Source: JAHRAW01 sp965249835 (GTDB lineage Bacteria; Pseudomonadota; Gammaproteobacteria; Arenicellales; Poriferihabitantaceae). From it: a DNA stretch of 64,000 nt. The stretch spans positions 124,001 through 188,000 of the forward strand of contig CBDFMY010000002.1 in the NCBI GenBank assembly GCA_965249835.1, given 5' to 3'. The position numbers and the translations under genes were made by a program. Each line of letters opens with the position of its first letter. The stretch's first letter is position 1. Positions 7,948 through 17,116 of the stretch are shown piece by piece. The notes under the pieces are model-generated. The model ran no database searches, had not been told where the DNA came from, and saw only the letters and a program-made list of their open reading frames with translations.

Positions 7948-10900
7948 GTGAGTCAAATCAACCGATTGGCAAAAGGCGGGCGTCTTAATCGCGCAAAAAT
8001 CGTGCGCTTTTGGTATAACGATAAAAAATACGAGGGGCATCCCGGCGACACGCTGGCTTCGGCATTGCTCGCCAACGGTGTCACGCTGGTGGCGCGAAGT
8101 TTCAAGTATCATCGTCCGCGAGGGATTTTTTCCGCCGGAGCCGAGGAGCCGAATGCGTTGGTGCAACTGGAGAATGGTCCGTATACCGAACCCAACCGAC
8201 GCGCCACCGAGATCGAACTGTATGATGGATTGATCGCGCACAGCCAGAACTGCTGGCCGTCGGTCCAATTTGATTTCGGCGCGGTCAGTTCGCGTTTGTG
8301 GCGCATTTTCCCCGCCGGTTTTTACTACAAGACATTCATGTGGCCACGCACGTTGTGGATGACTTACGAAAAATTCATTCGCAAAGCGGCCGGTCTCGGC
8401 GTCTCTCCGAGCCAACCCGACCCGGATGACTACGACAAAATCCACGCGCATTGCGATGTGCTGGTGGTGGGCGGCGGAGCGGCCGGATTACAAGCGGCGT
8501 GTGTTGCCGGTGCCAGCGGTGCGCGGGTGATGCTGGTCGATGAGAAAAGCGAGTTTGGCGGTGCTTTGCTCGGCGACCGCGCAGTCATCGGCGAACTTAC
8601 CGGCGAGCACTGGATTGCCAAGTGCGTTGCCGAATTGAATGGCATGGAGCAGGTTGTGTTGCTACCGCGCACCACGCTGACCGGCTACTATCATGACAAT
8701 TTTCTGGTGGCGAACCAACGCGTGATTGAGCATCTTGGTCCGAATCTCGGCGACAACGCACCCAAAGAACGCTTGTGGAAAATCCGCGCCAAGCGGGTTG
8801 TGTTGGCAACCGGTAGCATCGAGCGGCCAATGGTATTCGCCGACAACGACCGCCCCGGGGTGATGCTTGCCGGCGCGGTGCGCACCTATATCAATCGCTT
8901 CGGCGTGTTGCCGGGGAAACGCATGGTGGTGCTGACCAACAACGACAGTGCCTACCACACCGCGATCGAGGCCGCGCAAGCCGGCGCCGAAGTGGAAGTG
9001 GTGGATGTTCGAGCCGAGCCGTCGGGCGAACTCATCACGCAAGCACGAGATCAGCACATCCCCATTCATGTTAATCACACCATCAACTCGACCGATTACG
9101 CGCGCGGAAAAATTACCGGGGTGAAAGTCAGGGAACTTTCCCCGGATGCCTGTTCGGTTAATGACGCATCGCTTGGCGCGGCGCAGAGTATTGCTTGCGA
9201 TGTGATTGCGGTGTCCGGCGGCTGGACGCCGACCGCGCACCTGTTCAGTCAGGCCGGCGGCAAACTGGAATTCTGCGAAGCGCGGCATAGTTTCATTCCG
9301 GCAAAAATTACGCCGCACAATCCGCCGACCAATGCGGTGGACTGCGCCGGTGCCTGCCGGGGAACCTATCGCCTCGCCGAATGTCTGGCGGAAGGCAACG
9401 ATGCGGGACTCGCCGCCGCGGTTGCCGCAGGTTTTGCCAGGGCATCGCCGACCGATGTGCCGGCGGTTGCGGAACCTGAGTATGGCGCGATGCGGCCGCT
9501 GTGGATTTTGCCTTGCGATCATCCCATTGGTCGCGGTCCGAAAAAACATTTTCATGAATTACACAACGATTCCACGGTTGCCGACATCGAACTGGCGGCG
9601 CGCGAAGGCTTTGATTCGGTGGAGCATCTGAAACGCTACACCACCACCGGCATGGGCACCGACCAGGGCAAGACTTCCAATCTCAACGCGCTGGCGGTGG
9701 TGGCCAACCTGCGCGGCGAGCGCATTGCCAGGCTCGGCGCGACTACCTTCCGTCCGCCGTATACGCCGCTCACTTTCGGCGCTATCGTCGGGCATGAACG
9801 CCGCCAGTTGTTTATGCAAAAACGCACCACGCCGATGCATCCGTGGCACGAAAAAAATGACGCGGTGTATGAAGATGTCGGCGACTGGAAGCGACCATTT
9901 TATTTTCCGCAAAACGACGAGGACATGCATGCCGCGGTGCAGCGCGAATGTCTGGCGGCGCGAAACACCATCGGCATGGTCGACGCATCAACCCTCGGCA
10001 AAATCGACATCCGCGGCCAACACGCGGCTGAACTGCTCGACATGATTTACACCAACGCATGGCGGAAACTGGCGCCGGGGCGATGTCGCTACGGCTTGAT
10101 GTTGAACGAACACGGCATGGTATTTGATGACGGCGTGACCACCTGCCTCGGCGAAAATCATTATCACATGACCACCACCACCGGCGGTGCGGCGCGAGTG
10201 ATGGGCTGGTTGGAAGAGTGGTTGCAAACCGAATGGCCCGACCGCAAAGTTTATTGCACCAGCGTCACCGAGCAATGGGCGGTGGCTTCCATCAGTGGGC
10301 CAAAAAGCCGCGACCTGCTGGCGCAATTGTGCGAGCAACCGGTTGACGACGAATCGTTTCCATTTATGTCGATGCAACCATTCGCGGTGGCCGGAATTAC
10401 GGCGCGCGTGTTTCGCATTAGTTTCACCGGCGAGTTGGCATTCGAAATTAATGTGCCGGCGCGTTACGGCTTGGCCTTGTGGGAGGCGTTGATGGAGGCC
10501 GGCGCGGCCTATCACATCTGCCCCTACGGCACCGAAGCGATGCATGTGTTGCGCGCCGAAAAAGGTTTCATCATCGCCGGTCAGGACACCGACGGAACGG
10601 TTACTCCGATGGATCTCGGCATGGATTGGATCGTGTCCAAAACCAAAGCCGACTTCGTCGGCAAGCGTTCGCTATCCCGCTCCGACACCGCACGCCCGGC
10701 AAGAAAACAACTGGTGGGTTTGCTTACCGAAGATCCAAACTTCGTGCTACCCGAAGGCGCTCATGTGGTGGAAGAATTGCGCGACAAACCGCCGATGAAA
10801 ATGCTTGGTCACATCTCTTCCAGTTATTACAGTCCGAACGTTGGCCGCTCCATCGCGCTGGGGTTGATACAAGATGGATTCAAACGCAAGGGCGAGACGC

Positions 10901-10998
10901 TGAATGTCGCGTTGATGAACGGTGCCGCTCACAAAGTTACCGTGACCGACACGGTGTTTTACCACCCAAAAAAAGACGCGGGAGGAACGCAGTCGTGA
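7948..10998 (+). CDS. soxA: Sarcosine oxidase, alpha subunit
   Basis: A 1016-residue alpha subunit, normal length. It begins with a ferredoxin-like fold domain (YEGHPGDTLASALLANGV, about residues 28-45) that accepts no cluster in this family. An NAD-binding Rossmann domain follows, with VLVVGGGAAGLQAA at about 170-183. A C-terminal aminomethyltransferase (GcvT-like) domain from about residue 620 binds tetrahydrofolate and passes the methyl carbon to 5,10-methylene-THF. The start is GTG at 7948. Its TGA stop overlaps the GTG of soxG (GTGA), giving translational coupling. With soxB, soxD and soxG it makes the full alpha-beta-gamma-delta enzyme. Confidence 0.96.
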   Translation: MSQINRLAKGGRLNRAKIVRFWYNDKKYEGHPGDTLASALLANGVTLVARSFKYHRPRGIFSAGAEEPNALVQLENGPYTEPNRRATEIELYDGLIAHSQNCWPSVQFDFGAVSSRLWRIFPAGFYYKTFMWPRTLWMTYEKFIRKAAGLGVSPSQPDPDDYDKIHAHCDVLVVGGGAAGLQAACVAGASGARVMLVDEKSEFGGALLGDRAVIGELTGEHWIAKCVAELNGMEQVVLLPRTTLTGYYHDNFLVANQRVIEHLGPNLGDNAPKERLWKIRAKRVVLATGSIERPMVFADNDRPGVMLAGAVRTYINRFGVLPGKRMVVLTNNDSAYHTAIEAAQAGAEVEVVDVRAEPSGELITQARDQHIPIHVNHTINSTDYARGKITGVKVRELSPDACSVNDASLGAAQSIACDVIAVSGGWTPTAHLFSQAGGKLEFCEARHSFIPAKITPHNPPTNAVDCAGACRGTYRLAECLAEGNDAGLAAAVAAGFARASPTDVPAVAEPEYGAMRPLWILPCDHPIGRGPKKHFHELHNDSTVADIELAAREGFDSVEHLKRYTTTGMGTDQGKTSNLNALAVVANLRGERIARLGATTFRPPYTPLTFGAIVGHERRQLFMQKRTTPMHPWHEKNDAVYEDVGDWKRPFYFPQNDEDMHAAVQRECLAARNTIGMVDASTLGKIDIRGQHAAELLDMIYTNAWRKLAPGRCRYGLMLNEHGMVFDDGVTTCLGENHYHMTTTTGGAARVMGWLEEWLQTEWPDRKVYCTSVTEQWAVASISGPKSRDLLAQLCEQPVDDESFPFMSMQPFAVAGITARVFRISFTGELAFEINVPARYGLALWEALMEAGAAYHICPYGTEAMHVLRAEKGFIIAGQDTDGTVTPMDLGMDWIVSKTKADFVGKRSLSRSDTARPARKQLVGLLTEDPNFVLPEGAHVVEELRDKPPMKMLGHISSSYYSPNVGRSIALGLIQDGFKRKGETLNVALMNGAAHKVTVTDTVFYHPKKDAGGTQS

Positions 10999-11597
10999 CT
11001 GAAAACGATACACCGCTGGCAAACATCAAACCGACCTGCCCGGCGCGTAATCGCAATCCGATTGCGGGTCGCATCAGTCTTCGTCAACTCGCATGGTGCG
11101 GGAAAATTAATTTGCGCGGCGCCCCCGAAGATGCAAAGTTTTTGAAAGCGGTGAATAAAGTGTTGGGGGTGTCGTTGCCGCTGCAAGCGAATACGACTTC
11201 CGCCACTTCGACGACATCGGCCGGCGGACGCGGGGTGATTTTTTGGCTGGGAGCAGATGAATGGTTGTTACACTGCGCGATTGCACGCACCGAAAATTTG
11301 ATGGAGCAACTGACGCAAGAACTCGCGCCGGTTCACCACGCCGCCACCGAGGTGAGCGACTATTATGCGGTGCTTGAGTTGAGCGGCGAAAATGCCGGTG
11401 CGGTGCTGACCCGAGGTTGCCCGCTGGATTTGCACGAACGCGAATTCAAAGACACGCAATGCGCGCAGACGCACTTCGGCAACGCTGACATTTTGTTATA
11501 CAAACCCGGTGATAGTCCGTTGTTTCAAATTCAAGTTCGCTGGAGTTTTACTGAATATCTTTGGGTTTATCTGGCGACGGTGATTGATGGTTTGTAA
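10995..11597 (+). CDS. soxG: Sarcosine oxidase, gamma subunit
   Basis: A 200-residue GcvT-superfamily subunit with no cofactor of its own. Diagnostic segments are ARNRNPIAGRISLRQLAWCGKINLRG near the N-terminus (which includes the shorter INLRG motif), WLGADEWLL in the middle, GCPLDLHEREF, and the terminal VRWSFTEYLWVYL. The GTG start at 10995 overlaps the soxA stop. A longer open frame extends upstream inside soxA but has no family similarity there. It is the last gene of the operon. Downstream is a repeat block rather than the folate or glyA genes seen in some relatives. Confidence 0.92.
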   Translation: MTENDTPLANIKPTCPARNRNPIAGRISLRQLAWCGKINLRGAPEDAKFLKAVNKVLGVSLPLQANTTSATSTTSAGGRGVIFWLGADEWLLHCAIARTENLMEQLTQELAPVHHAATEVSDYYAVLELSGENAGAVLTRGCPLDLHEREFKDTQCAQTHFGNADILLYKPGDSPLFQIQVRWSFTEYLWVYLATVIDGL

Positions 11598-11619
11598 GAT
11601 GCGTTGTGCTTGTCTTTTC

Positions 11620-12268
11620 GTCTCGTCATTCTGGCACGAAAAACCGGCGCGCAATGACGAATGAAAGGGCAATAGTAAACTGAAAAGACAAAAGCGCGTT
11701 GAGACGCCAAAGTAACCGAGAAAAAGCCAACTATGCCGGGCTCTTAGTATTGTCAGGCGTAGCGTGACTCACCGGGCGGCTTGCGCCGCCACTTTAGGAT
11801 CCCCGCCTACCGGCGAGGATGACGAATTATAAGTAATGGTGAATCGAGAGGACAAAAGCGCGCTGAGAAGCCAAAGGCACATTGAGAATAAGAAATCCAA
11901 CTCCGTTGGAGCACGTTTTAGTGTCACGCTTTGCGTGACACTTATTTACCATTGTCTTCTCAAAAGGACTCATCGCCCTCCGATTTACCATTGACCCCCC
12001 AACCCGTCATTCTCGCCGGCAGGCGGAAAAAATCGCCGGGAGCGCCATGAATCGACTGGGCGCGAGCGAAGCGAGCCCGAAGGGCGCGTATCAGGGATGA
12101 TACGCGCAAATCCAGTCTGTTGTTCTCGCCAAAGGCGAGAACCCAGAACTAAAAAACGATGAGAGTAACTAATACCGTCATAATCCAAACCGCATCCCCA
12201 GACCGTGATTCTCGCCGGCAGGCGAGAATCTATTCTAGTTGGCCACTATCATTTCGGCGGCGAGTCCA
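11620..12268. repeat. Composite dispersed-repeat block after soxG
   Basis: Nearly 650 bases with no gene. In order it holds two copies of the GACAAAAGCGCGTTGAGA-type unit (about 11685 and 11850) and a REP-like inverted unit (about 11800). A GTCATTCTCGCCGGCAGGCG unit follows (about 12006), then the long unit GCGCCATGAATCGACTGGGC plus hairpin (12045-12110). A 90-bp unit (about 12111-12205) recurs at about 17479-17575, and a closing ATTCTCGCC-GGCA-GGCGAGAAT palindrome sits at about 12210. The same modules are found in different orders elsewhere in the window. Confidence 0.8.
12084..12107. repeat. Dispersed hairpin with conserved TATCA/TGATA core
   Basis: Perfect inverted repeat: GCGCGTATCA, loop GGGA, TGATACGCGC. 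Related copies are at 27306-27329, 53673-53696, 53835-53858 and, with different arms, 56751-56774. Confidence 0.75.
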
Positions 12269-12283
12269 AACATCACAAAAATC

Positions 12284-13634
12284 TGTTAGGAGTAAATAGA
12301 ACTGTCCTAATAATTGACACGACATCTGTCCGCTTTTAATTGGTTTATACTCCTGACATTGTGAAGCGGATTTACGCAACGTCAGCCTGTATTTGTTCCT
12401 CATTCAATAAACAGCCATCTTTTGAATATCGTCCCAGTCGTCTGGGACCATGAAAAATTGAAATCAAGCCATCTAAATGGATCACAACCTTTACTTTGGC
12501 TTTGATGTAATGATAGCGATGTTTGTCTTTCGGCAGTTGTAAATTGAGGTTGTTAAATTGCACGCAATTGTCTTTCCTCACCCTGCGCTCATAACGCTGA
12601 CAAAGGTAATCATCCAGATTAACACCGGCAAGCCGGACAAACGCATTGCCTTGTTCTCTTGCAGGACGTGCAAACTCCTCATTGAAGGCCGGCATGTAAT
12701 GATGGTTAAGGTATGCATTAGCGGCTTTTATATCGGTGATGCCGTTGAGAGCCAATTCTTGAGGCAAGCGCCCTTGGTGAGTAGCAAAGGCACGTTCAGA
12801 TCGCCCGCGAGCCTCAGGCGAATAGGCGGCAATCATATCAATGCCTAAGCGTTTAAGGGCAATGCCAAATTGAGTCGGATTGTTTTTATCCACCTTGCCG
12901 CCCACCTCTGGTGTATGCCAGTAATGGCTGCCCCGGTCGGAATAGAAAGTACAGAAAATACCTTTAGCCTTGAGTACATCTTTGACACCCAGCAACGAAC
13001 TGACCGTGCCTTCCTGTTCAACAAAGCGCATGGAATAATGCTCGTTAGTGGCATCATCCATAGTCACAATTAAATCCCAATACACCCCGGGCACCCATAA
13101 ATGGGTGCTGCCATCTTGATGGATCATCATGCCGGGCAATGCACTGGGGAGCCGTTTAATGCGATGAGGTCCAGGTGATTGACCTTTGGCCACCAAATTA
13201 GCTGATTGAAGTTGGTTTTTAACCCAGCTATAGCTACGTGACCCCTGGTGTTTTCGTTGATACCAACGATGAAAATGCCTGACATTCCAGCCATTATATC
13301 GACTGGAATATAAATCAGTTAATGCCATCACCTCATCAACCGGAGCGCACCGTACTGATAGGGTGTGCAGTCTTTTGTCACACAAGCCTTCCAGCCCTGA
13401 CTCTTCATAACGGTTGATATACCTGCGAAAACTACGACTGCAGACTCCTAACAAAATGGCTGCCTCCTCTTGGCTTAATCGTTTGCATTGATATCCTTCA
13501 TATGCCTCTTCAAATCTCATCTGTTTTAATTCCTCAACAAAGGCTGTCCGGTTCATTTGCTACCCCCAAATAGGATAGAATAAATCCGGACAGTTCACGT
13601 GTTAATTATTAGGACAGATAATTTACTCCTAACA
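12284..13634 (-). mobile_element. Intact insertion sequence, ISNCY-like, 1351 bp
   Basis: Both ends start TGTTAGGAGTAAAT and continue into a second block TGTCCTAATAATT.ACACG, giving imperfect terminal inverted repeats of about 38 bp. The element is flanked by an exact 15-bp direct repeat, AACATCACAAAAATC (12269-12283 and 13635-13649), a target duplication. One transposase gene fills it. Complete ends, clean duplication and an open frame point to a recent insertion, here into repeat-rich DNA between soxG and the MFS gene. Confidence 0.92.
12372..13556 (-). CDS. Transposase, ISNCY/IS1202-like DDE type
   Basis: A 394-residue transposase. The N-terminal part has a helix-turn-helix (RLSQEEAAILLGVCSRSFRRY, about residues 27-47). 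The catalytic core shows IHQDGSTHLW and VTMDDATNEHY (first Asp region), TFYSDRGSHY (second Asp) and YSPEARGRSERAF (Glu region), a DDE fold typical of integrase-like ISNCY transposases. It would cut and join the ends of the surrounding element. It is full length with no lesions. It has no shared regulation with soxG or the MFS gene and reads towards soxG. Confidence 0.9.
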   Translation of the reverse strand: MNRTAFVEELKQMRFEEAYEGYQCKRLSQEEAAILLGVCSRSFRRYINRYEESGLEGLCDKRLHTLSVRCAPVDEVMALTDLYSSRYNGWNVRHFHRWYQRKHQGSRSYSWVKNQLQSANLVAKGQSPGPHRIKRLPSALPGMMIHQDGSTHLWVPGVYWDLIVTMDDATNEHYSMRFVEQEGTVSSLLGVKDVLKAKGIFCTFYSDRGSHYWHTPEVGGKVDKNNPTQFGIALKRLGIDMIAAYSPEARGRSERAFATHQGRLPQELALNGITDIKAANAYLNHHYMPAFNEEFARPAREQGNAFVRLAGVNLDDYLCQRYERRVRKDNCVQFNNLNLQLPKDKHRYHYIKAKVKVVIHLDGLISIFHGPRRLGRYSKDGCLLNEEQIQADVA

Positions 13635-13706
13635 AACATCACAAAAATCCCCCACACGCGAGAATGATGAAGTAAAATAAACACTACTCAACAACGGAGC
13701 AATCCA

Positions 13707-14993
13707 TTGACACGTATTCTATCAAACCGACCGGTGCTTGCCTGGGCATTGTATGACTGGGCGAATTCGGCTTTTGCCACCACCGTTATCGCCGGTTTTT
13801 TTCCGGTGTATTACAGCATTCTCACCGCCGACATGGATACCGGCGATTCCCAGTTCTGGTTCAACATCACCCTCGCCGCTTCGAGCCTTCTCATCGCCAT
13901 TGCCGCGCCGTTGCTGGGCGCGATTTCAGACCGCGGCGGCAGCCGCAAAAAATTTCTGGCGGCGTTCGCCATGCTCGGCATTCTCATGAGTGCCAGCCTT
14001 GCCTGGGTGCACGCCGGCATGTGGTGGGTCGGATTGCTACTCTACGGCGTTGGCAACATCGGCTTTTCCGGCGCCAACATTTTCTACGACTCCCTGCTGG
14101 TCGAAGTGTCTGAGCCAGACGAGTTTGATGTCGTCTCGGCATCCGGCTACGCCCTCGGTTACGTCGGCGGCGGCTTGCTGTTCACGCTTAATGTATTGAT
14201 GGTCACCCAGCCGCACTGGTTCGGATTTGCCGATGCCGCATCGGCCTTGTCGGCGGCGTTCATCAGCGTGGCGTTGTGGTGGGGAGTGTTCACCGTGCCG
14301 CTGATGCTGATGGTCGACGAGGCCGCGCCCGCGAACAAAGTCACCGCGGCTCAATCGATTCGCGCAGGGCTCGCGCAACTCGCGGTCACCTTCAAGGAAC
14401 TGCGCCGAATGCGAACGCTGTTTGTGTTCCTGATCGCCTACTGGTTTTACATCGACGGCGTCGGCACCATCATCAAAATGGCGGTGTTTTTCGGCGACCG
14501 CATCCTTGGCTTGCCGCGCGAAAGTTTAATCACCGCGTTGCTGCTGACTCAGTTCGTGGCGTTTCCGGCGGCGTTATTTTTCGGTTGGCTCGGTAAAAAA
14601 ATCGGTGCGCGGCGCGGCATATTAATCGGGCTTGTGGTGTATGTATTGGTGGTGATATACGCCTGGCGATGGCTCGATTCGAGTGCGGATTTTTATTTTC
14701 TCGCCACCGCCATCGGGCTGGTGCAAGGCGGCGTGCAAAGTTTAAGTCGATCGTTGTATGCGCGATTCGTGCCAAAAAACCGAAGCGCGGAGTTTTTCGG
14801 GTTCTTCAATCTGGTGGGAAAATTCGCGGCAATCCTCGGTCCGTTACTGATGGCGGCGGTGCCGCTACTAATCCCCGGTGCCGATGAACGCGACAGCATA
14901 CTCTCGTTGCTGCTACTGTTCGTTATCGGCGGCTGGTTGCTGTGGAAGGTCAACGTGGCGAACGGCGTGCGCGATGCCGCGGCTGCGAAGTAG
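13707..14993 (+). CDS. MFS transporter, UMF1/ATG22-like
   Basis: A 428-residue membrane protein with about 12 helices. The opening WALYDWANSAFATTVIAGFFPVYY is the hallmark of the UMF1 (Atg22-like) branch of the major facilitator superfamily. Yeast Atg22 exports amino acids from the vacuole; the bacterial substrates are mostly unknown. The central loop (RRMRTLFVFLIAYWFYIDGVGTI) and the second-half motif IGLVQGGVQSLSRSLYARFVP are typical. The start is TTG at 13707 with a good GGAG site. It lies just right of the IS element and converges with lnt. An amino-acid or osmolyte efflux role is possible but only inferred. Confidence 0.85.
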   Translation: MTRILSNRPVLAWALYDWANSAFATTVIAGFFPVYYSILTADMDTGDSQFWFNITLAASSLLIAIAAPLLGAISDRGGSRKKFLAAFAMLGILMSASLAWVHAGMWWVGLLLYGVGNIGFSGANIFYDSLLVEVSEPDEFDVVSASGYALGYVGGGLLFTLNVLMVTQPHWFGFADAASALSAAFISVALWWGVFTVPLMLMVDEAAPANKVTAAQSIRAGLAQLAVTFKELRRMRTLFVFLIAYWFYIDGVGTIIKMAVFFGDRILGLPRESLITALLLTQFVAFPAALFFGWLGKKIGARRGILIGLVVYVLVVIYAWRWLDSSADFYFLATAIGLVQGGVQSLSRSLYARFVPKNRSAEFFGFFNLVGKFAAILGPLLMAAVPLLIPGADERDSILSLLLLFVIGGWLLWKVNVANGVRDAAAAK

Positions 14994-15026
14994 ATCGTCA
15001 CTCGTCGCCACTAAACGGCATGCGTC

Positions 15027-16490
15027 TTATTTTTTTGCCGGCAAACACAACCCAAGCAACAAGAGCATCACGGTAAAGATCAGCACCGGAGTGTCGCCGT
15101 ATACGGTATATGGCGTAACGCCGATGCGCGGTTGCACGGCGGCGGTTACCACGGTTTTGACAAATTGCGGCGCCACGATGTCGATCCCGCCGCGCCAGTT
15201 GATGACCGATGACAAACCATTGTTGGACGAGCGAATCATGGGCCGCCCGCTTTCCAGCGAACGAAAGCGCGCCATCTGCAATCGCTGATGTGGTGCCAGC
15301 GAATCGCCGAACCATGCGTCCTCGCTGAGGTTGATCAATAGCCCGGATGCCGGCACTTGATTGCGCCACTCGTTGGGGAAGGCATCTTCGTAGCAAACCG
15401 ACGCGGCAAAAAAGTTTCCGGCAGCCGGCAATGGATCCTGATGCTGATGCCACGGAGTGAAATCCGACATCGGAATGTTGAGCATCTTCACCAGCGGATT
15501 GAACAACCATTGCAGCGGCAGAAATTCGCCGAACGGAACGAGGTGTTGTTTGTGATACACCGCAGTGCGCTCGCCGACCGCGGCGATGCTGTTGAAGTAT
15601 CGCTGTTGGTCATTGATGCGCTCGCGAGTCAGCACACCGAAAATAAAATCGGCCGGATGCTCACGCAGTTGCCGATGAAAGTCCGCGGGCATCTGGTCGA
15701 GATAATCCGGCACCGCGGCTTCGGGCCAGACCACCACATCCACATCACGCAACGATGCGCTTTGGGCGAGATAGTCGGCGATAATTTTTTCGCTTTCGGA
15801 ACGATCCCACTTCAACATCAACGGCACATTGTTCTGAACGATGGCGATGGAAATTGCTTTGCCGCGTGGTTGCGTCCACGGCATGTCGGACAAATACCAA
15901 CCGCCAACCCAGCCACAGACCAGCAGTAGCGACCACAGCAAACTGGCGCGTGATAGTTCGCGCAACAACGCCGACAATGCGCCGACCGTCATCAGCGTCA
16001 GCAGGCCGACCAGATACACCCCGCCCAGCGGCGCGAGACCGGCAAGCGGTGTGTCGAGCATGGCGTAACCGGTGGTAAGCCAGGGGAAGCCGGTGAGAAT
16101 CCATCCGCGCAGCCATTCCACCAGCAGCCACACGCTCGGCATGATGAGAATGAGTCGGACGGCGTGGGTGCGATTGGAAAAATAGCCCTGGATAAATCCG
16201 GCGGCGGCGGGCAGTAGCGACACCGCCATCACCAACAGGAGAATGCAAAAACTCGCGAGCAACGCTGGCATACCGCCGAACCCATTCAAACTGATATACA
16301 TCCATGACGTGCCGACGCCGAACATGCCGAGCCCATATACGAAACCGAGTCGGGCGGCGGCGATGCGCTCTGTGCGCAACCACAAGCCGAATAGCGTGCC
16401 GATGCTGACCAAGCATAATGGCCACCAGCCAAACGGCGCGAAGGCCAATGCGTTCACGGCTCCGGCGAGCAATGCGAGGAGGGTTTTCAT
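15027..16490 (-). CDS. lnt: Apolipoprotein N-acyltransferase
   Basis: This 487-residue inner-membrane enzyme adds the third acyl chain to the N-terminal Cys of lipoproteins. About six N-terminal membrane helices are followed by a periplasmic nitrilase-type domain and a last C-terminal helix. The catalytic triad is visible: Glu in VVWPEAAVP (about 256), Lys in YHKQHLVPFGEFLP (about 314) and Cys in SVCYEDAF (about 365). In most gammaproteobacteria lnt follows ybeZ-ybeY-corC. Here corC is absent, and a retropepsin-like pair and repeats fill the space between ybeY and lnt. With lspA it completes part of the lipoprotein pathway in this window. Confidence 0.96.
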   Translation of the reverse strand: MKTLLALLAGAVNALAFAPFGWWPLCLVSIGTLFGLWLRTERIAAARLGFVYGLGMFGVGTSWMYISLNGFGGMPALLASFCILLLVMAVSLLPAAAGFIQGYFSNRTHAVRLILIMPSVWLLVEWLRGWILTGFPWLTTGYAMLDTPLAGLAPLGGVYLVGLLTLMTVGALSALLRELSRASLLWSLLLVCGWVGGWYLSDMPWTQPRGKAISIAIVQNNVPLMLKWDRSESEKIIADYLAQSASLRDVDVVVWPEAAVPDYLDQMPADFHRQLREHPADFIFGVLTRERINDQQRYFNSIAAVGERTAVYHKQHLVPFGEFLPLQWLFNPLVKMLNIPMSDFTPWHQHQDPLPAAGNFFAASVCYEDAFPNEWRNQVPASGLLINLSEDAWFGDSLAPHQRLQMARFRSLESGRPMIRSSNNGLSSVINWRGGIDIVAPQFVKTVVTAAVQPRIGVTPYTVYGDTPVLIFTVMLLLLGLCLPAKK

Positions 16491-16669
16491 GGGTTCGTCA
16501 AATTATAGTTGTCATTATACGAAATGACTTCTTTTGGCATCCGGCTTTGCCAGACACAAACCGGCGGCAACGCCGCTATTAAGGATAGCGGCTTCGCCGG
16601 ACAACACGCTTCCCGTTAAGCCACACTTACCATAATGGAGTGAGTCGTGGCTAAAGCCGCGTGGCTAAG
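16491..16669. repeat. Short palindromes between lnt and the protease-like gene
   Basis: Holds CCGGCTTTGCCAG, CCGGCGGCAACGCCG and GCGGCTTCGCCGG palindromes (16545-16600), similar to the REP-like hairpins elsewhere. No gene seen. Confidence 0.55.
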
Positions 16670-17116
16670 TCAAAACGAAAAACTGAAAGTGCCGTTGCCT
16701 TCTATTTTAAGCGACCCGATTGAGATGACATCCATACCGAGAAGCACTTCAAATTCGCCAATCGCAGAATCAATCTCGGCACCCGTAATGTCCTTGTTTA
16801 AAATAGACAACTTGCTTTGCGACACAGAGTTTCCATCATTTCCGAGAATCGATATGTCCCAAAATAAACCGATTTGAAATAGATAAGCATGGTGACTTTG
16901 AACCCCGGACACGCCTCCGATGGGAATCATTCCGATAGACGATAAATCCATTGTTGTAGCAACTTTTCTGGTGATGCAGGTTGATTGCGCGCCAGTATCC
17001 AGCAACGATCTGAAACGCGGCGGTGATTGCGCCGTCTGCGAATTAAAAGTAATCGGGACTACCGCGACATCCAGAAATATCTGGGAGTTATTGTGTTTAC
17101 CCCAAATGCACGGCAT
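16670..17116 (-). CDS. Retropepsin-like aspartic protease
   Basis: A 148-residue protein with the signature of single-domain retropepsin-like proteases: the active-site loop FRSLLDTGAQSTCI (Asp at about residue 40) and the second conserved element FEVLLGMDVIS near the C-terminus. Such enzymes act as dimers with one Asp from each subunit. There is no signal peptide, so it is probably cytoplasmic. It overlaps the upstream small gene by 20 bases, so the two form one transcription unit. The substrate is unknown. It sits between ybeY and lnt, where corC would be expected. Confidence 0.8.
   Translation of the reverse strand: MPCIWGKHNNSQIFLDVAVVPITFNSQTAQSPPRFRSLLDTGAQSTCITRKVATTMDLSSIGMIPIGGVSGVQSHHAYLFQIGLFWDISILGNDGNSVSQSKLSILNKDITGAEIDSAIGEFEVLLGMDVISIGSLKIEGNGTFSFSF

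Noticed and set aside
10479..10994. N-terminal extension of soxG
   Set aside because: It overlaps soxA in another frame; SoxG similarity begins at the GTG at 10995.
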